From positions 1-34,603 of the forward strand of contig CANNUR010000003.1 of assembly GCA_947523045.1 (NCBI GenBank): a stretch of DNA of 34,603 bases. The letters run 5' to 3'. The translations under genes were made by a program, and so were the position numbers. The DNA is from an uncultured Prosthecobacter sp. Lineage in GTDB: Bacteria > Verrucomicrobiota > Verrucomicrobiia > Verrucomicrobiales > Verrucomicrobiaceae. The notes under the pieces are model-generated. The model was not told the origin of the DNA and searched no databases. It saw only the letters and a program-made list of their open reading frames with translations. This document shows, piece after piece, positions 9,310-16,772 of the stretch (positions are counted from its first letter, which is position 1; each line of letters opens with the position of its first letter).

Positions 9310-9339
9310 TTGCCAGCCGGACCCGCACCCGGGTATTTT
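9310..9339 (+). promoter_or_regulatory. Candidate sigma-70 promoter upstream of toroid protein
   Basis: TTGCCA (9310-9315) and TATTTT (9334-9339) are separated by 18 bases, with the downstream ATG at 9361. Five and four bases respectively match the sigma-70 consensus. The short leader would leave no room for a strong ribosome site, and none is seen. Confidence 0.3.
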
Positions 9340-9360
9340 ATTCTGTCCCCATTTTTCGCC

Positions 9361-11256
9361 ATGTCCAACCCGTCCGTTCCGCCCTCCTCCGACGATCCTG
9401 GCGCGACCCAGCCGCTGCCGCCGCCGCAGCGCGTGCTGCCGCCGCCCCCTGCCGCGGCGAACCTGGGTTATCCTCCCGGCTATCCGATGCCGGCAGCCGG
9501 CAACAACCTCGGGTACCCCCCCGCCTACGGCTACCCCATGCAGCCCGGCATGCCTGCGATGCCGGTTCCCGCAATGCCCGTGCCCGGTGACGCCGCCCTC
9601 GCCGTCGCCACCGCCGATGAGGACGACGCGGTCGTGCTTGCCGCCGCTGAACCCGGCGAGGTTTTCCATCCACCCGCCCTCACCCACGTCGAACCGGCCA
9701 AACCGGTCAACGGCCTCGTGCGCGCCTGGCGCAAGATCGGCGGCGGTTCGCTGACCCTCAGCCTGGCCATCCACGCCGGCATCCTGCTCTTCGCCGGTGC
9801 CATCGTCGTCAGCACCCAGATGATCCAGAAGCAGGTCGATTTCCTGCCCGGCGGTGGCACCCAGCAGGGCGCGGAAGCCAGCGCGGAAATGCGCCACAAG
9901 GTGCAGCAGAAGCGGCGTACCTCGCTCAACAAGACGATGCCGATGAAGAAGATCGTCAGCACGAGCCAGAACGCGGCCATCAGCCTGCCGGAGGCGCCGC
10001 CGGACATGCTCGACGTGCCCGACGTCAGCTCGATGATCGGCGGCGGTTCGCTCGGCAGCGGCGGCTTTGGCAAGGCCGGCTCGGGCGGCGGCTTCGGCAC
10101 CGGCATGGGCATGGGCGGCGCGGCCGGCTTCGTCAGCCTGCCACCGTCGATGCGCCAGCGCTGTGCAACGACCGAACGCCTGGAAAAGCTGCGCCAGAAT
10201 GGCGGCTCGCCGGAATGCGAGCGGGCGGTGTCGGCTTCCTTGGAATGGCTGAAGAGCCAGCAGAACGAGGACGGTTCCTGGGGCCGCAACAACGGCCGTT
10301 CCAACAAGGCGGCGATGACCGGCCTGGCCCTGCTCTGCTATCTTGGCCGCTGCGAGACGCCGGACTCGCCCTTCTACGGCGACAACGTCATGCGCGCCAT
10401 CATGTACCTGATTGAGCTGTCGAAGAAGAATCCGCACGGCTTCATCACCGACGACTTCAAGGGCAACGCCGGCGCCTACGAGCACGGCATCGCCACCTAC
10501 GCGCTGGGTGAGATGTACACGCTGGCGCGCCTGGGCAGCAAGGAACTGCCGGGCATGCGCGAGGCCTTCGAAAAGGGCGTGCAGCTCATCATCAAGTGCC
10601 AGAACAACGCCGATGCCGGCAAGGGCGAGGGTTCCTGGGATTACTACACGAAGAACGCCGCCGAGGGCAACTTCACCTCCAAGCGCCCCGACCTGTCGGT
10701 GGCCGGCTGGCAGTTCCAGGCCCTCAAGGCCGCCAAGTACACCGGCCTGAAGATCCAGGGCCTCGACGGCGCCATTTCGAAGTGCGTCGACTACATCGAA
10801 CGCATGCAGACCAAGGACGGCGGCTTCGGTGGCAGCAACCGCGACGACCACTACAACCAGTGGAGCCTCACCGGCGTCGGCACGCTCGGCCTGCAGACCC
10901 TCAGCAAGGGCAAGACCGCGACGATCAAGAAGGGCACGAAGTTCCTGCGCGACTTCCTCACCGCCGAACCGCTCGACTGGGAAAAGAACTGCAACCTCTA
11001 CTGCTGGTACTACTACACCCAGACCTTCTTCCAAACCGGCGGCGACGACTGGAAGTTCTACAACGAGCAGTTCCTGCCGCAGATCCTCGCCGCCCAGCAG
11101 CCCGATGGCAGCTTCAAGCGCGGTCGCCCCAACTGGCCGAGCGGCGATGCGGCCGATCCCATCTACCGGCAGACCCTCTGCACCCTCATGCTCGAGGTGT
11201 ACTACCGCTACCTGAAGGTCGGCGACCGCGAGGAACAGAGCTTCTTCGACCGCTGA
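9361..11256 (+). CDS. Membrane-anchored prenyltransferase/squalene-oxidase-repeat protein
   Basis: A 631-residue protein. The N-terminal ~110 residues are Pro/Ala/Met-rich and probably cytoplasmic. One membrane segment follows at about 129-152 (LTLSLAIHAGILLFAGAIVV), then a Gly-rich linker (about 226-260). The rest (about 285-625) is an alpha/alpha-toroid with repeats of the prenyltransferase/squalene-cyclase type: QNEDGSWG, QTKDGGFGG, QQPDGSFKRG. Such membrane-tethered toroids are common in Planctomycetota and Verrucomicrobiota, but their substrates are unknown. I see no DxDD cyclase motif, so terpene cyclisation is not supported. An in-frame start at 9310 exists, but the ATG at 9361 fits better. 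It is divergent from the XRE-cupin operon and convergent with the DHFR operon. Confidence 0.8.
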   Translation: MSNPSVPPSSDDPGATQPLPPPQRVLPPPPAAANLGYPPGYPMPAAGNNLGYPPAYGYPMQPGMPAMPVPAMPVPGDAALAVATADEDDAVVLAAAEPGEVFHPPALTHVEPAKPVNGLVRAWRKIGGGSLTLSLAIHAGILLFAGAIVVSTQMIQKQVDFLPGGGTQQGAEASAEMRHKVQQKRRTSLNKTMPMKKIVSTSQNAAISLPEAPPDMLDVPDVSSMIGGGSLGSGGFGKAGSGGGFGTGMGMGGAAGFVSLPPSMRQRCATTERLEKLRQNGGSPECERAVSASLEWLKSQQNEDGSWGRNNGRSNKAAMTGLALLCYLGRCETPDSPFYGDNVMRAIMYLIELSKKNPHGFITDDFKGNAGAYEHGIATYALGEMYTLARLGSKELPGMREAFEKGVQLIIKCQNNADAGKGEGSWDYYTKNAAEGNFTSKRPDLSVAGWQFQALKAAKYTGLKIQGLDGAISKCVDYIERMQTKDGGFGGSNRDDHYNQWSLTGVGTLGLQTLSKGKTATIKKGTKFLRDFLTAEPLDWEKNCNLYCWYYYTQTFFQTGGDDWKFYNEQFLPQILAAQQPDGSFKRGRPNWPSGDAADPIYRQTLCTLMLEVYYRYLKVGDREEQSFFDR

Positions 11257-11268
11257 GCGGGGAAAGGT

Positions 11269-11321
11269 GCTCCGGCGGAGCGCGCGCGTGGTGCAGCCGG
11301 CTCGCTGAGGATCCAGCGCGC
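11269..11321. repeat. REP-like repeat unit 1 (palindromic core GCTCCGGCGGAGC)
   Basis: This 53-bp unit is about 85% identical to 11360-11412 in direct orientation. It begins with a palindromic core and ends in a conserved ATCCAGCGCGC segment. It lies between two convergent genes, a usual place for REP-type elements and transcript 3' ends. There is no T-tract, so it is not a classical intrinsic terminator. Confidence 0.65.
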
Positions 11322-11359
11322 GGCCACACCCCAGGGCGAGTGGCCTCCGGCACACTCCC

Positions 11360-11412
11360 GCTCCGCCGGAGCGCGCGCATGGCGAAGCCTGCTCGCTCAG
11401 GGTCCAGCGCGC
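11360..11412. repeat. REP-like repeat unit 2 (palindromic core GCTCCGCCGGAGC)
   Basis: The second copy of the 53-bp unit starts 91 bp after the first. It overlaps the 3' end of the DHFR gene: the last codons and stop of DHFR (minus strand, ending 11397) lie within its GCGCGCTGGACCCTGA segment. The two units enclose GGCCAC...GTGGCC, a further short inverted repeat. Confidence 0.65.
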
Positions 11413-11906
11413 ACCCGCTCGTGGATGCGAATCTCGAAGGCCTGCGCATGCAGGGCATCGGCGGCGTGGCGGCGACGCACCCGCAGCGGCCACTCCGCTT
11501 CCTCAAAGGCCGGAAACGGCAAGCCACCGCCAAGACGCTGGTCGACGCGGGTGAGGATGAGTCGGTCCGCCAGGGGCAAGGCCGCCGCATAGACCTGGGC
11601 GCCGCCGCAGACGAGCAGTTCCTCCTGCCCGGCCGCTGCGGCCAGGGCCAGCGCCTCCGCCACACTGGCCACACGCTGGCCGACCGCCGGCAGGAAGGCC
11701 GGGTCGCGCGAGAGCACCAGCGGATGGTGATCGCTGAACCAGCCGAGCATTTCTTCATAGGTCGTGCGCCCGAGTAGCAGCCACTTGCCGGCAGCGCAGG
11801 CGCGGAAGTGCTCGCGATCGGCCGGCAAATCCCAAGGCACGCCATGATCGCGCGAAACATAGCCATCGCTGGAGACGGCGGCGATGAGGCTGAGGACCGG
11901 CGGCAT
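11397..11906 (-). CDS. folA: Dihydrofolate reductase
   Basis: A 169-residue cytoplasmic enzyme, the usual length of bacterial DHFR, which reduces dihydrofolate to tetrahydrofolate with NADPH. Visible family marks: SLIAAVSSDGYVSRD at the N-terminus; VPWDLPADREHF (W25, and D30 in the place of the catalytic Asp of E. coli DHFR); LLLGRTTYEEM at the NADPH-binding loop; LLVCGGAQVYAAALPLAD, matching the Gly-Gly cofactor motif; and FPAFEEAEW near the C-terminus. The ATG at 11906 is 4 bp after the stop of the metallo-hydrolase gene, so the two form an operon. In-frame sequence extends to 12077, but that part lies inside the upstream gene. The C-terminus and stop sit in a REP-like repeat. Confidence 0.85.
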   Translation of the reverse strand: MPPVLSLIAAVSSDGYVSRDHGVPWDLPADREHFRACAAGKWLLLGRTTYEEMLGWFSDHHPLVLSRDPAFLPAVGQRVASVAEALALAAAAGQEELLVCGGAQVYAAALPLADRLILTRVDQRLGGGLPFPAFEEAEWPLRVRRRHAADALHAQAFEIRIHERVRAGP

Positions 11907-11910
11907 GGCC

Positions 11911-12867
11911 TCAGTAAAGTGCCGACTCGCCCTCATGGAGCAGGCGCACTCGATCGAGCAGGCCGCGCTGGCGCCGGGCGTGATCCAGCCATTGGCCGGG
12001 CTCGTGGATGGGTTCGCCGCCGAGCGGAAAGGTTTCGTGGTGCATCGGCACCATGTGCCGGGCACCGAGCATCTCAAAGGCGTCGAGCGCCTCGGCTGGA
12101 TTCATGTGCACGGGCCGGCCACTGGGCGCGAGGTAGGCGCCAATGGGCATGAGCGCCAGATCGATGTCGGCACGCTGGCCGATCTCGGCAAAGCCGTCGA
12201 ACAGGCTGCTGTCGCCACAGTGAAACAGGCTGCGTTCCTTCGACCGGATCAGGTAGCCGCCGAATCCGCGATGGGTGTCGTGGATCATGCGCGCGCCCCA
12301 GTGGCGGGCGGGCGTCAGGGTGATCTGCAGGTCGCGAAACTTGAAGTTCTGCCAAGTGTCGAGCTCGACGATGCGGCCGAACCCGCAGCGTTTGACGACA
12401 TCGCCGACACCGTGCGGCACGATCACCGGCTGGCCGCGCGCCACCCGCCGCAGGCTGGGCAGGTGCAGGTGATCGTAGTGGGCATGGGTGACCAGCACGA
12501 GGTCGATCGGCGGCAGACCGCCGGCCCACAAACTGGGGTGGCGCAGGCGCTTGATCGGGCCGTGCCAGAGTGCCCAGTTGGGATCGATGAGCAGGTTGAC
12601 GCCGGCGATGCGGGCAAAGAACCCGGCGTGACCGAGCCAGGTGACGCCGATTTCATCGGCCCCGGCGAGCGGCACGCCGTCGATGACGCGACCGGGTTGT
12701 CGCGGGGCGAGCAGCGAGGGAATCAGCACCTCGCCGAGGAACTGCAGGTTGCGTTTGCGCCAGCCTTCCGTGGGCAGCAGACCGACGCGGTTGGCATCGC
12801 CGCTGCCAAGCCGGCGTTTGCCGGAACCGGAGGCTCCGCCGGGGGCCGGCGTGGGGTCGGAGATCAT
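11911..12867 (-). CDS. MBL-fold metallo-hydrolase (NAPE-PLD/UlaG-like)
   Basis: A 318-residue metallo-beta-lactamase-fold protein. The metal-binding motif HAHYDH is at residues 128-133. Further conserved elements are TWLGHAGF (near 77), LTPARHWGARM with a ligand His, HCGDSSLFD with the bridging Asp, and MPMHHETFPLG near the C-terminus. The N-terminal region and spacing resemble the N-acyl-phosphatidylethanolamine phospholipase D-like branch, but the true substrate is unknown. No signal peptide. It is the first gene of an operon with DHFR, divergent from the 5-formyl-THF cyclo-ligase gene. ATG 12867 gives the full family length. Confidence 0.85.
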   Translation of the reverse strand: MISDPTPAPGGASGSGKRRLGSGDANRVGLLPTEGWRKRNLQFLGEVLIPSLLAPRQPGRVIDGVPLAGADEIGVTWLGHAGFFARIAGVNLLIDPNWALWHGPIKRLRHPSLWAGGLPPIDLVLVTHAHYDHLHLPSLRRVARGQPVIVPHGVGDVVKRCGFGRIVELDTWQNFKFRDLQITLTPARHWGARMIHDTHRGFGGYLIRSKERSLFHCGDSSLFDGFAEIGQRADIDLALMPIGAYLAPSGRPVHMNPAEALDAFEMLGARHMVPMHHETFPLGGEPIHEPGQWLDHARRQRGLLDRVRLLHEGESALY

Positions 12868-12920
12868 GCGGAAGACGCTCGGTCGTTGTGGGAAATTAAA
12901 GGCGGCAGGGGTGTCCTGAC

Positions 12921-12938
12921 AAGCGGGAAGTCCCGCTT
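12921..12938. promoter_or_regulatory. Perfect 7-bp hairpin in divergent folate-gene leader
   Basis: AAGCGGG (12921-12927), loop AAGT, CCCGCTT (12932-12938), then TT. It lies between the divergent metallo-hydrolase and cyclo-ligase genes, 33 bp before the cyclo-ligase ATG. It could be an operator, a 5' leader hairpin or a weak attenuator; no upstream plus-strand gene exists for it to terminate. Confidence 0.4.
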
Positions 12939-12971
12939 TTCAAAGGCCCCGGCAGGAGCGACAGATCGGGC

Positions 12972-13568
12972 ATGAAGGACGGCACTCTGGAATGGACCAA
13001 ATCCCGCCTGCGGCGTTCAATCCGCGAGCGCCTGCGGGCCATGCCCGACGCCGACCTGGCGGCAGCGACGGCCGGCGTGCTGGGCCGGTTGCAGGCAGCG
13101 GACCACCTCTGGCAGCGCCCCGGAACCGTGGCGTTGTTTGGCGGCCTGCGCGGCGAGCCCGATCTGGTTCAGGGCCTGCTGCCCTGGCTGCGGGCCCGCG
13201 GCTGGCGCACGGTACTTTTGGCGGTTGCCGGGGAGCAACTGCACCCCGCCGAGGTGCGCGGCGAACCGGACTGCCGGCGCGGCACCCACCACGTCTGGGA
13301 ACCGCAGCCCGGTTGCCCGGCGCTGCCCGCCAGCGCACTCGATCTCATCCTCGTGCCCGGCCTTGCCTTCGGCGCCAGCGACGGTTCCCGCCTCGGCCGC
13401 GGCGGCGGTTATTACGATCGCTTCCTCGCCACGCCCGGCCTGCGCGCCCGTCGGATCGGGGTCGCCTGTGAATGGCAGGTCAGCGATCGCGTGCCTTGCG
13501 AGAGCCATGACATCCGCGTCCAGGAATTGGTCACCGAAGCAGGCCACCGCGTCGTGGCGCCGGCTTGA
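12972..13568 (+). CDS. 5-formyltetrahydrofolate cyclo-ligase
   Basis: A 198-residue cytoplasmic enzyme that converts 5-formyl-THF to 5,10-methenyl-THF using ATP, rescuing stored folate. The N-terminal KSRLRRSIRERLRAM helix fits the family start, and VALFGGLRGEPDL lies near residue 53. The diagnostic C-terminal stretch LVPGLAFGASDGSRLGRGGG is followed by YYDRF (residues 127-151), matching the family's nucleotide-binding signature. Length is normal. An AGGAG lies 13 bases before the ATG, slightly far. Its neighbour across the divergent promoter is the operon with DHFR, so folate enzymes flank the same regulatory gap. Confidence 0.9.
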   Translation: MKDGTLEWTKSRLRRSIRERLRAMPDADLAAATAGVLGRLQAADHLWQRPGTVALFGGLRGEPDLVQGLLPWLRARGWRTVLLAVAGEQLHPAEVRGEPDCRRGTHHVWEPQPGCPALPASALDLILVPGLAFGASDGSRLGRGGGYYDRFLATPGLRARRIGVACEWQVSDRVPCESHDIRVQELVTEAGHRVVAPA

Positions 13569-13745
13569 TTGCAGGCCCCGCCCGGGTCGCCTCACCCGCA
13601 CCGGCAAAGAATAACAATTTTTTCTTGCGGTTTACGCGCGGTCCATGGCAGAAATTTTCTGTTCGATGAATCCGGTTCTGCTGATCCATCCATCCGTCGC
13701 AACGAGGGGACCTGTTCCTCTCGCAACCCAGCTCCCCACCCTCCC

Positions 13746-14564
13746 ATGAGCCCCTCGGCCACCTCCCCTGCGCAGCCAAGCCCTGGCGCCCCCGTCTCCG
13801 GCCCCTGCCAAAACAGCGGCTGGCACATCCGCTGCGGCATTGCCGCCATGCTCGCCTGGCTGCTGCTGTTTGGTGCGGGGGTGCTGATCGACTCACTGCC
13901 GTATCGCCAGGCGCTTGGCTGGGGGCAGACCGCGAAGACCGAACTGCAAACGCTGTCCGAGCGGATCGCCGCGCTCGAAAAGGGGCCTGCCACACCGGTC
14001 CCCCCGCCCGCTGCACCACCACCGGCCAAAACTGACAAGGCCGCAGACCCAGGCCGACCTCAACCCGCAGCCTCCTGGCAAACCTTCCTCATCGGTCTCG
14101 TCACCTACCTGCCCATCAATGTCGGTCTGCTCTCCATCGTCGCCGCCTTCCTGGGCGGATGTTCAGTCAGTCCCGAACTGATCCAGGACATCAAGAATCA
14201 ATTGGAAGGAAGCGACCCGAATTCCGAGGAGCACTACGACCTCAAACGCCGTCTGCATTACCTGACCGAACACCCGGCGTACTCGGCCTTCCGCGGTCTC
14301 GTCGTCTACCTGCTGGTCACCTCCGGACTGCTGGTCTTTGCCGGCTCGGAAACGCTGGCGACGACTCCGGACCCATTCGACTCCCTCGCCCGCTACATCC
14401 GTTACGCCGGCATCTTCTCTTTCATTGGTTACCTGGCCGGCCATGATCCGACGGTGTTCTCCGGTTTGCTGCGCCTCGGCAGCAGCCACATGCAGTTTTC
14501 CAAAACGGCGGGCCGGCGCAACGGCGCGGCGGCTGCAGAAGAGGCGGGGCGGAAGAAACCTTGA
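13746..14564 (+). CDS. Four-helix membrane protein of unknown function
   Basis: A 272-residue protein I do not recognise. After a short Pro/Ser-rich N-terminus come a membrane segment at about 32-52, a short heptad-like stretch (TELQTLSERIAALEK), a Pro/Ala/Lys-rich linker (about 75-112), and membrane segments at about 116-141, 182-202 and 220-236. Between the second and third is an acidic soluble loop (PELIQDIKNQLEGSDPNSEEHYD). The ATG at 13746 is chosen because the reading frame upstream is not protein-like; no Shine-Dalgarno is visible. The preceding 177-bp gap has an AT-rich tract at about 13607-13626 that may contain its promoter, and an imperfect hairpin at 13699-13719. Confidence 0.65.
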   Translation: MSPSATSPAQPSPGAPVSGPCQNSGWHIRCGIAAMLAWLLLFGAGVLIDSLPYRQALGWGQTAKTELQTLSERIAALEKGPATPVPPPAAPPPAKTDKAADPGRPQPAASWQTFLIGLVTYLPINVGLLSIVAAFLGGCSVSPELIQDIKNQLEGSDPNSEEHYDLKRRLHYLTEHPAYSAFRGLVVYLLVTSGLLVFAGSETLATTPDPFDSLARYIRYAGIFSFIGYLAGHDPTVFSGLLRLGSSHMQFSKTAGRRNGAAAAEEAGRKKP

Positions 14565-14651
14565 ACGGCAGTCATGCAACCGTGCCTGTTTTTGTTGGGC
14601 TGACCGCAGGCGCTCTGCAGCCCCTCTGCTGTTGCTCCGGACTGCTGTGAC

Positions 14652-15974
14652 TCAGCCCAGTCCCGGCACCTGCCAGCCGTCGCGGTAGCTGCGCTTGACC
14701 AGGGCGTTGGCACCGGCGTGGCCGGGGAAGGCGCAGGCGGCGCGGTCCCATTCCAACCACTGGCCGGGGAAGCGATCCGTGAAGGCTCCCACCAGCACCG
14801 CCTCGGTCAGCGGACCGCCATGGCTGAAATCGGCACAGCTTTTGCGCCCCTGCAGGATGGCGTCGACCCAGTCGAAGTAGTGGTCCTGGCCGGGAATGCC
14901 GCGTGGGTACTTCTCCGAGGGGAACGTTTCCTCCGGCACGACAAAGGGACGCACGCCATAGGGCTTGAACAGGCCGCCCTCGGTGCCGACCCAGTAGGCG
15001 CCGGAGGCCGGGAAGGTCTTCAGGGCCGAAGGCATGCGAATCTTGCTGCGATCGGGTTCGACACCACCGTCGTACCAGGTCAGGCGCAGGGTCTCGCCGG
15101 CCGTGTATTTGCCGCCGGGGAAATCGATCTCAACGATGCGTTTCTCGCCCCAGAGCGGCCCGCTGCTGCCGCCGTGGGTGAGCCGGGCGCGCAGGGGTGC
15201 GCCGAGCTGCAGGGCGTCGAAGCTGGCGTCGAGGTGATGGCAGCCCATATCGCCCATTTCACCACAGCCGAAGTCGAACCAGGCGCGCCAGTTTTTCGGA
15301 TGGTAGGTGTTCTCCAGATACGGCACCGGCTCGCGCACGCCGCACCACCGGTCCCAGTCGAGACCGGCCGGCACGGGATCGCCCTGCGGCCGCAGGGTGG
15401 TGTTCTTCGGCCACCAGCTCAGCGGCTTGTTCTCCCACATGACGATCTCCTTGACCTTGCCGATCGCGCCCGACTGCAGCAGCTGCACCGTCATGCGCGA
15501 TTCGATGCTCGAGCGGCCCTGGTTGCCGAGCTGGGTGACCACACCCGCCTTGGCGGCCTCGGCGGTGATGACCCGGCATTCGTGCAGGGTGGTCGCCATC
15601 GGTTTCTGCAGATAGACATGCTTGCCGGCGCGCATCGCCAGCACCGCCGGCGCGGCATGCATGTGGTCGGGCGTGCCGATCGTCACCGCATCAAAGCGGC
15701 CCGCGGCGGAAGCCAGCAGTTCACGCCAGTCGACATGCTTCGACGCCTCCGGAAAATCCTTCGCCGCCTTGGCCAGGTAGCCGGCGTCGACATCGCAGAG
15801 GGCGGTGACCTTCACCTTCTCGTGCCGGGCGACGCTGCGCATCGTGTTGCCACCCATGCCACCGACGCCGATGCAGGCGACCTGCAGCATGGAGTTGGGC
15901 GAGGCGGAACGCAGGATGGCGGGGCACCCCAGGGTGGCTGCGGCGGACTGGCGAAGAAAACGGCGACGGTTCAT
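14652..15974 (-). CDS. Tat-exported Gfo/Idh/MocA-family oxidoreductase
   Basis: A 440-residue NAD(P)-dependent oxidoreductase of the glucose-fructose oxidoreductase/inositol dehydrogenase family. Residues 1-25 form a twin-arginine signal (NRRRFLRQSAAATLG). The Rossmann motif ACIGVGGMGGNTM begins at about 33, and the acidic CDVD after strand 2 lies near 60. TIGTPDHMHAA leads to the family's conserved Lys-Pro (K124 in YLQKPMA). The central motif FDFGCGEMGDMGCHHLD lies in the C-terminal beta-sheet domain. Verrucomicrobiota and Planctomycetota carry many such exported paralogues, presumably for periplasmic sugar or cyclitol oxidation; the substrate is unknown. The gene stands alone, divergent from a small membrane protein. 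Confidence 0.9.
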   Translation of the reverse strand: MNRRRFLRQSAAATLGCPAILRSASPNSMLQVACIGVGGMGGNTMRSVARHEKVKVTALCDVDAGYLAKAAKDFPEASKHVDWRELLASAAGRFDAVTIGTPDHMHAAPAVLAMRAGKHVYLQKPMATTLHECRVITAEAAKAGVVTQLGNQGRSSIESRMTVQLLQSGAIGKVKEIVMWENKPLSWWPKNTTLRPQGDPVPAGLDWDRWCGVREPVPYLENTYHPKNWRAWFDFGCGEMGDMGCHHLDASFDALQLGAPLRARLTHGGSSGPLWGEKRIVEIDFPGGKYTAGETLRLTWYDGGVEPDRSKIRMPSALKTFPASGAYWVGTEGGLFKPYGVRPFVVPEETFPSEKYPRGIPGQDHYFDWVDAILQGRKSCADFSHGGPLTEAVLVGAFTDRFPGQWLEWDRAACAFPGHAGANALVKRSYRDGWQVPGLG

Positions 15975-16020
15975 GGCAAGGGAACGCGCTTGACGCGGCC
16001 GCCTTTCGATTCACCACGTG

Positions 16021-16560
16021 ATGCAAACGCCGCCAGAACTCCGCGGACAATGCGTACCCATGCGCATGCAGCGACTGCAGGTGCGACCGCGCTTCACCCA
16101 GACCCTCGAGGGTGATCCCGAGGCCGTGCGCGCTCGATTGGCTGGCGCGCTGGATCCGACGCGCTGCGAATGGAAGAGTTTTCCTGGTTACCTCAGCCTC
16201 TTTGTGCCCGAGGCCGAACGGCATTTTGGCTCGCCCCGACTCACCCTCAACCTGGAGGCGGAGGGCGATGGACACACCCGGGTCGAGGGCGTCTACGGAC
16301 CGAACGCCAATCTCTGGTCGGCCTTTCTCTATGCCTGGCTGCTGGTCGGCAGCGCCGGCCTGTTCTCCGGCATCCTCGGCGCCTGCCAGGCGCGGCTGGG
16401 CATGCGACCCTGGGGCCTGTGGATCTTTGCGGGGATGGCTGCTGCCGCTGTCGGGTTGTATCTGCTCGCACGCCTCGGCCGCAAGATTGGCGAAGCCCAA
16501 ACCCTGCAACTGCACCACCTCTACGAAACCGCCGCCGGACGGGCGGTGGCACTGGAGTGA
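16021..16560 (+). CDS. Small two-helix membrane protein of unknown function
   Basis: A 179-residue protein not recognised. The N-terminal ~95 residues are soluble and beta-like (VRPRFTQTLEGDPEAVRARL, RLTLNLEAEGDGHTRVEGVYGP). Two membrane helices follow at about 102-122 and 133-155, joined by a short loop (ARLGMRPWG), then a cytoplasmic tail. The start is uncertain: GTG 16018, ATG 16021 and ATG 16060 are all in frame, without a clear ribosome site. Confidence 0.6.
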   Translation: MQTPPELRGQCVPMRMQRLQVRPRFTQTLEGDPEAVRARLAGALDPTRCEWKSFPGYLSLFVPEAERHFGSPRLTLNLEAEGDGHTRVEGVYGPNANLWSAFLYAWLLVGSAGLFSGILGACQARLGMRPWGLWIFAGMAAAAVGLYLLARLGRKIGEAQTLQLHHLYETAAGRAVALE

Positions 16561-16599
16561 CGGCGTCTCACCCCCGGGAAAGGGCTCGTGCTTTCCGCG

Positions 16600-16674
16600 G
16601 CGACCCATCTGCGCTCATCGGCGACATCTGCGGTTCTCCTTCTGTGCAATCTGCAAAATCTGCGGCTCCGCCTG
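16600..16674. repeat. Dispersed-repeat-like segment rich in ATCTGC
   Basis: This intergenic segment holds four ATCTGC words (two as CATCTGCG) within about 60 bp. Its 16652-16674 part matches 28221-28243 at 20 of 23 positions, sharing TGCAAAATCTGCG. Similar ATCTGCG-rich intergenic repeats are familiar from several environmental bacterial genomes (recollection, not a search). It lies in the 212-bp gap before the HAD gene. Confidence 0.45.
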
Positions 16675-16772
16675 GCCGGGACCTCGCCCGGCCCAGAACA
16701 AGGAAAGACCGCTGCGCGCTTGCCCGAGCCCGCGCTTGACCGCCGGCGCATCCGGCAGTGTGCTGCGGGCGA

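Noticed and set aside
9187..11493. A 768-codon minus-strand open frame
   Set aside because: Antisense to the toroid gene and overlapping the REP-like pair; Ala/Gly/Arg-rich with no family features.
12868..12971. A 6S RNA gene upstream of the 5-formyl-THF cyclo-ligase, as in E. coli
   Set aside because: The gap is only 104 bases and shows a single 7-bp hairpin, not the long bulged rod of 6S RNA.
14718..16115. A 465-codon plus-strand open frame
   Set aside because: Antisense to the Gfo/Idh/MocA gene with its Tat signal, Rossmann motif and QKP motif.
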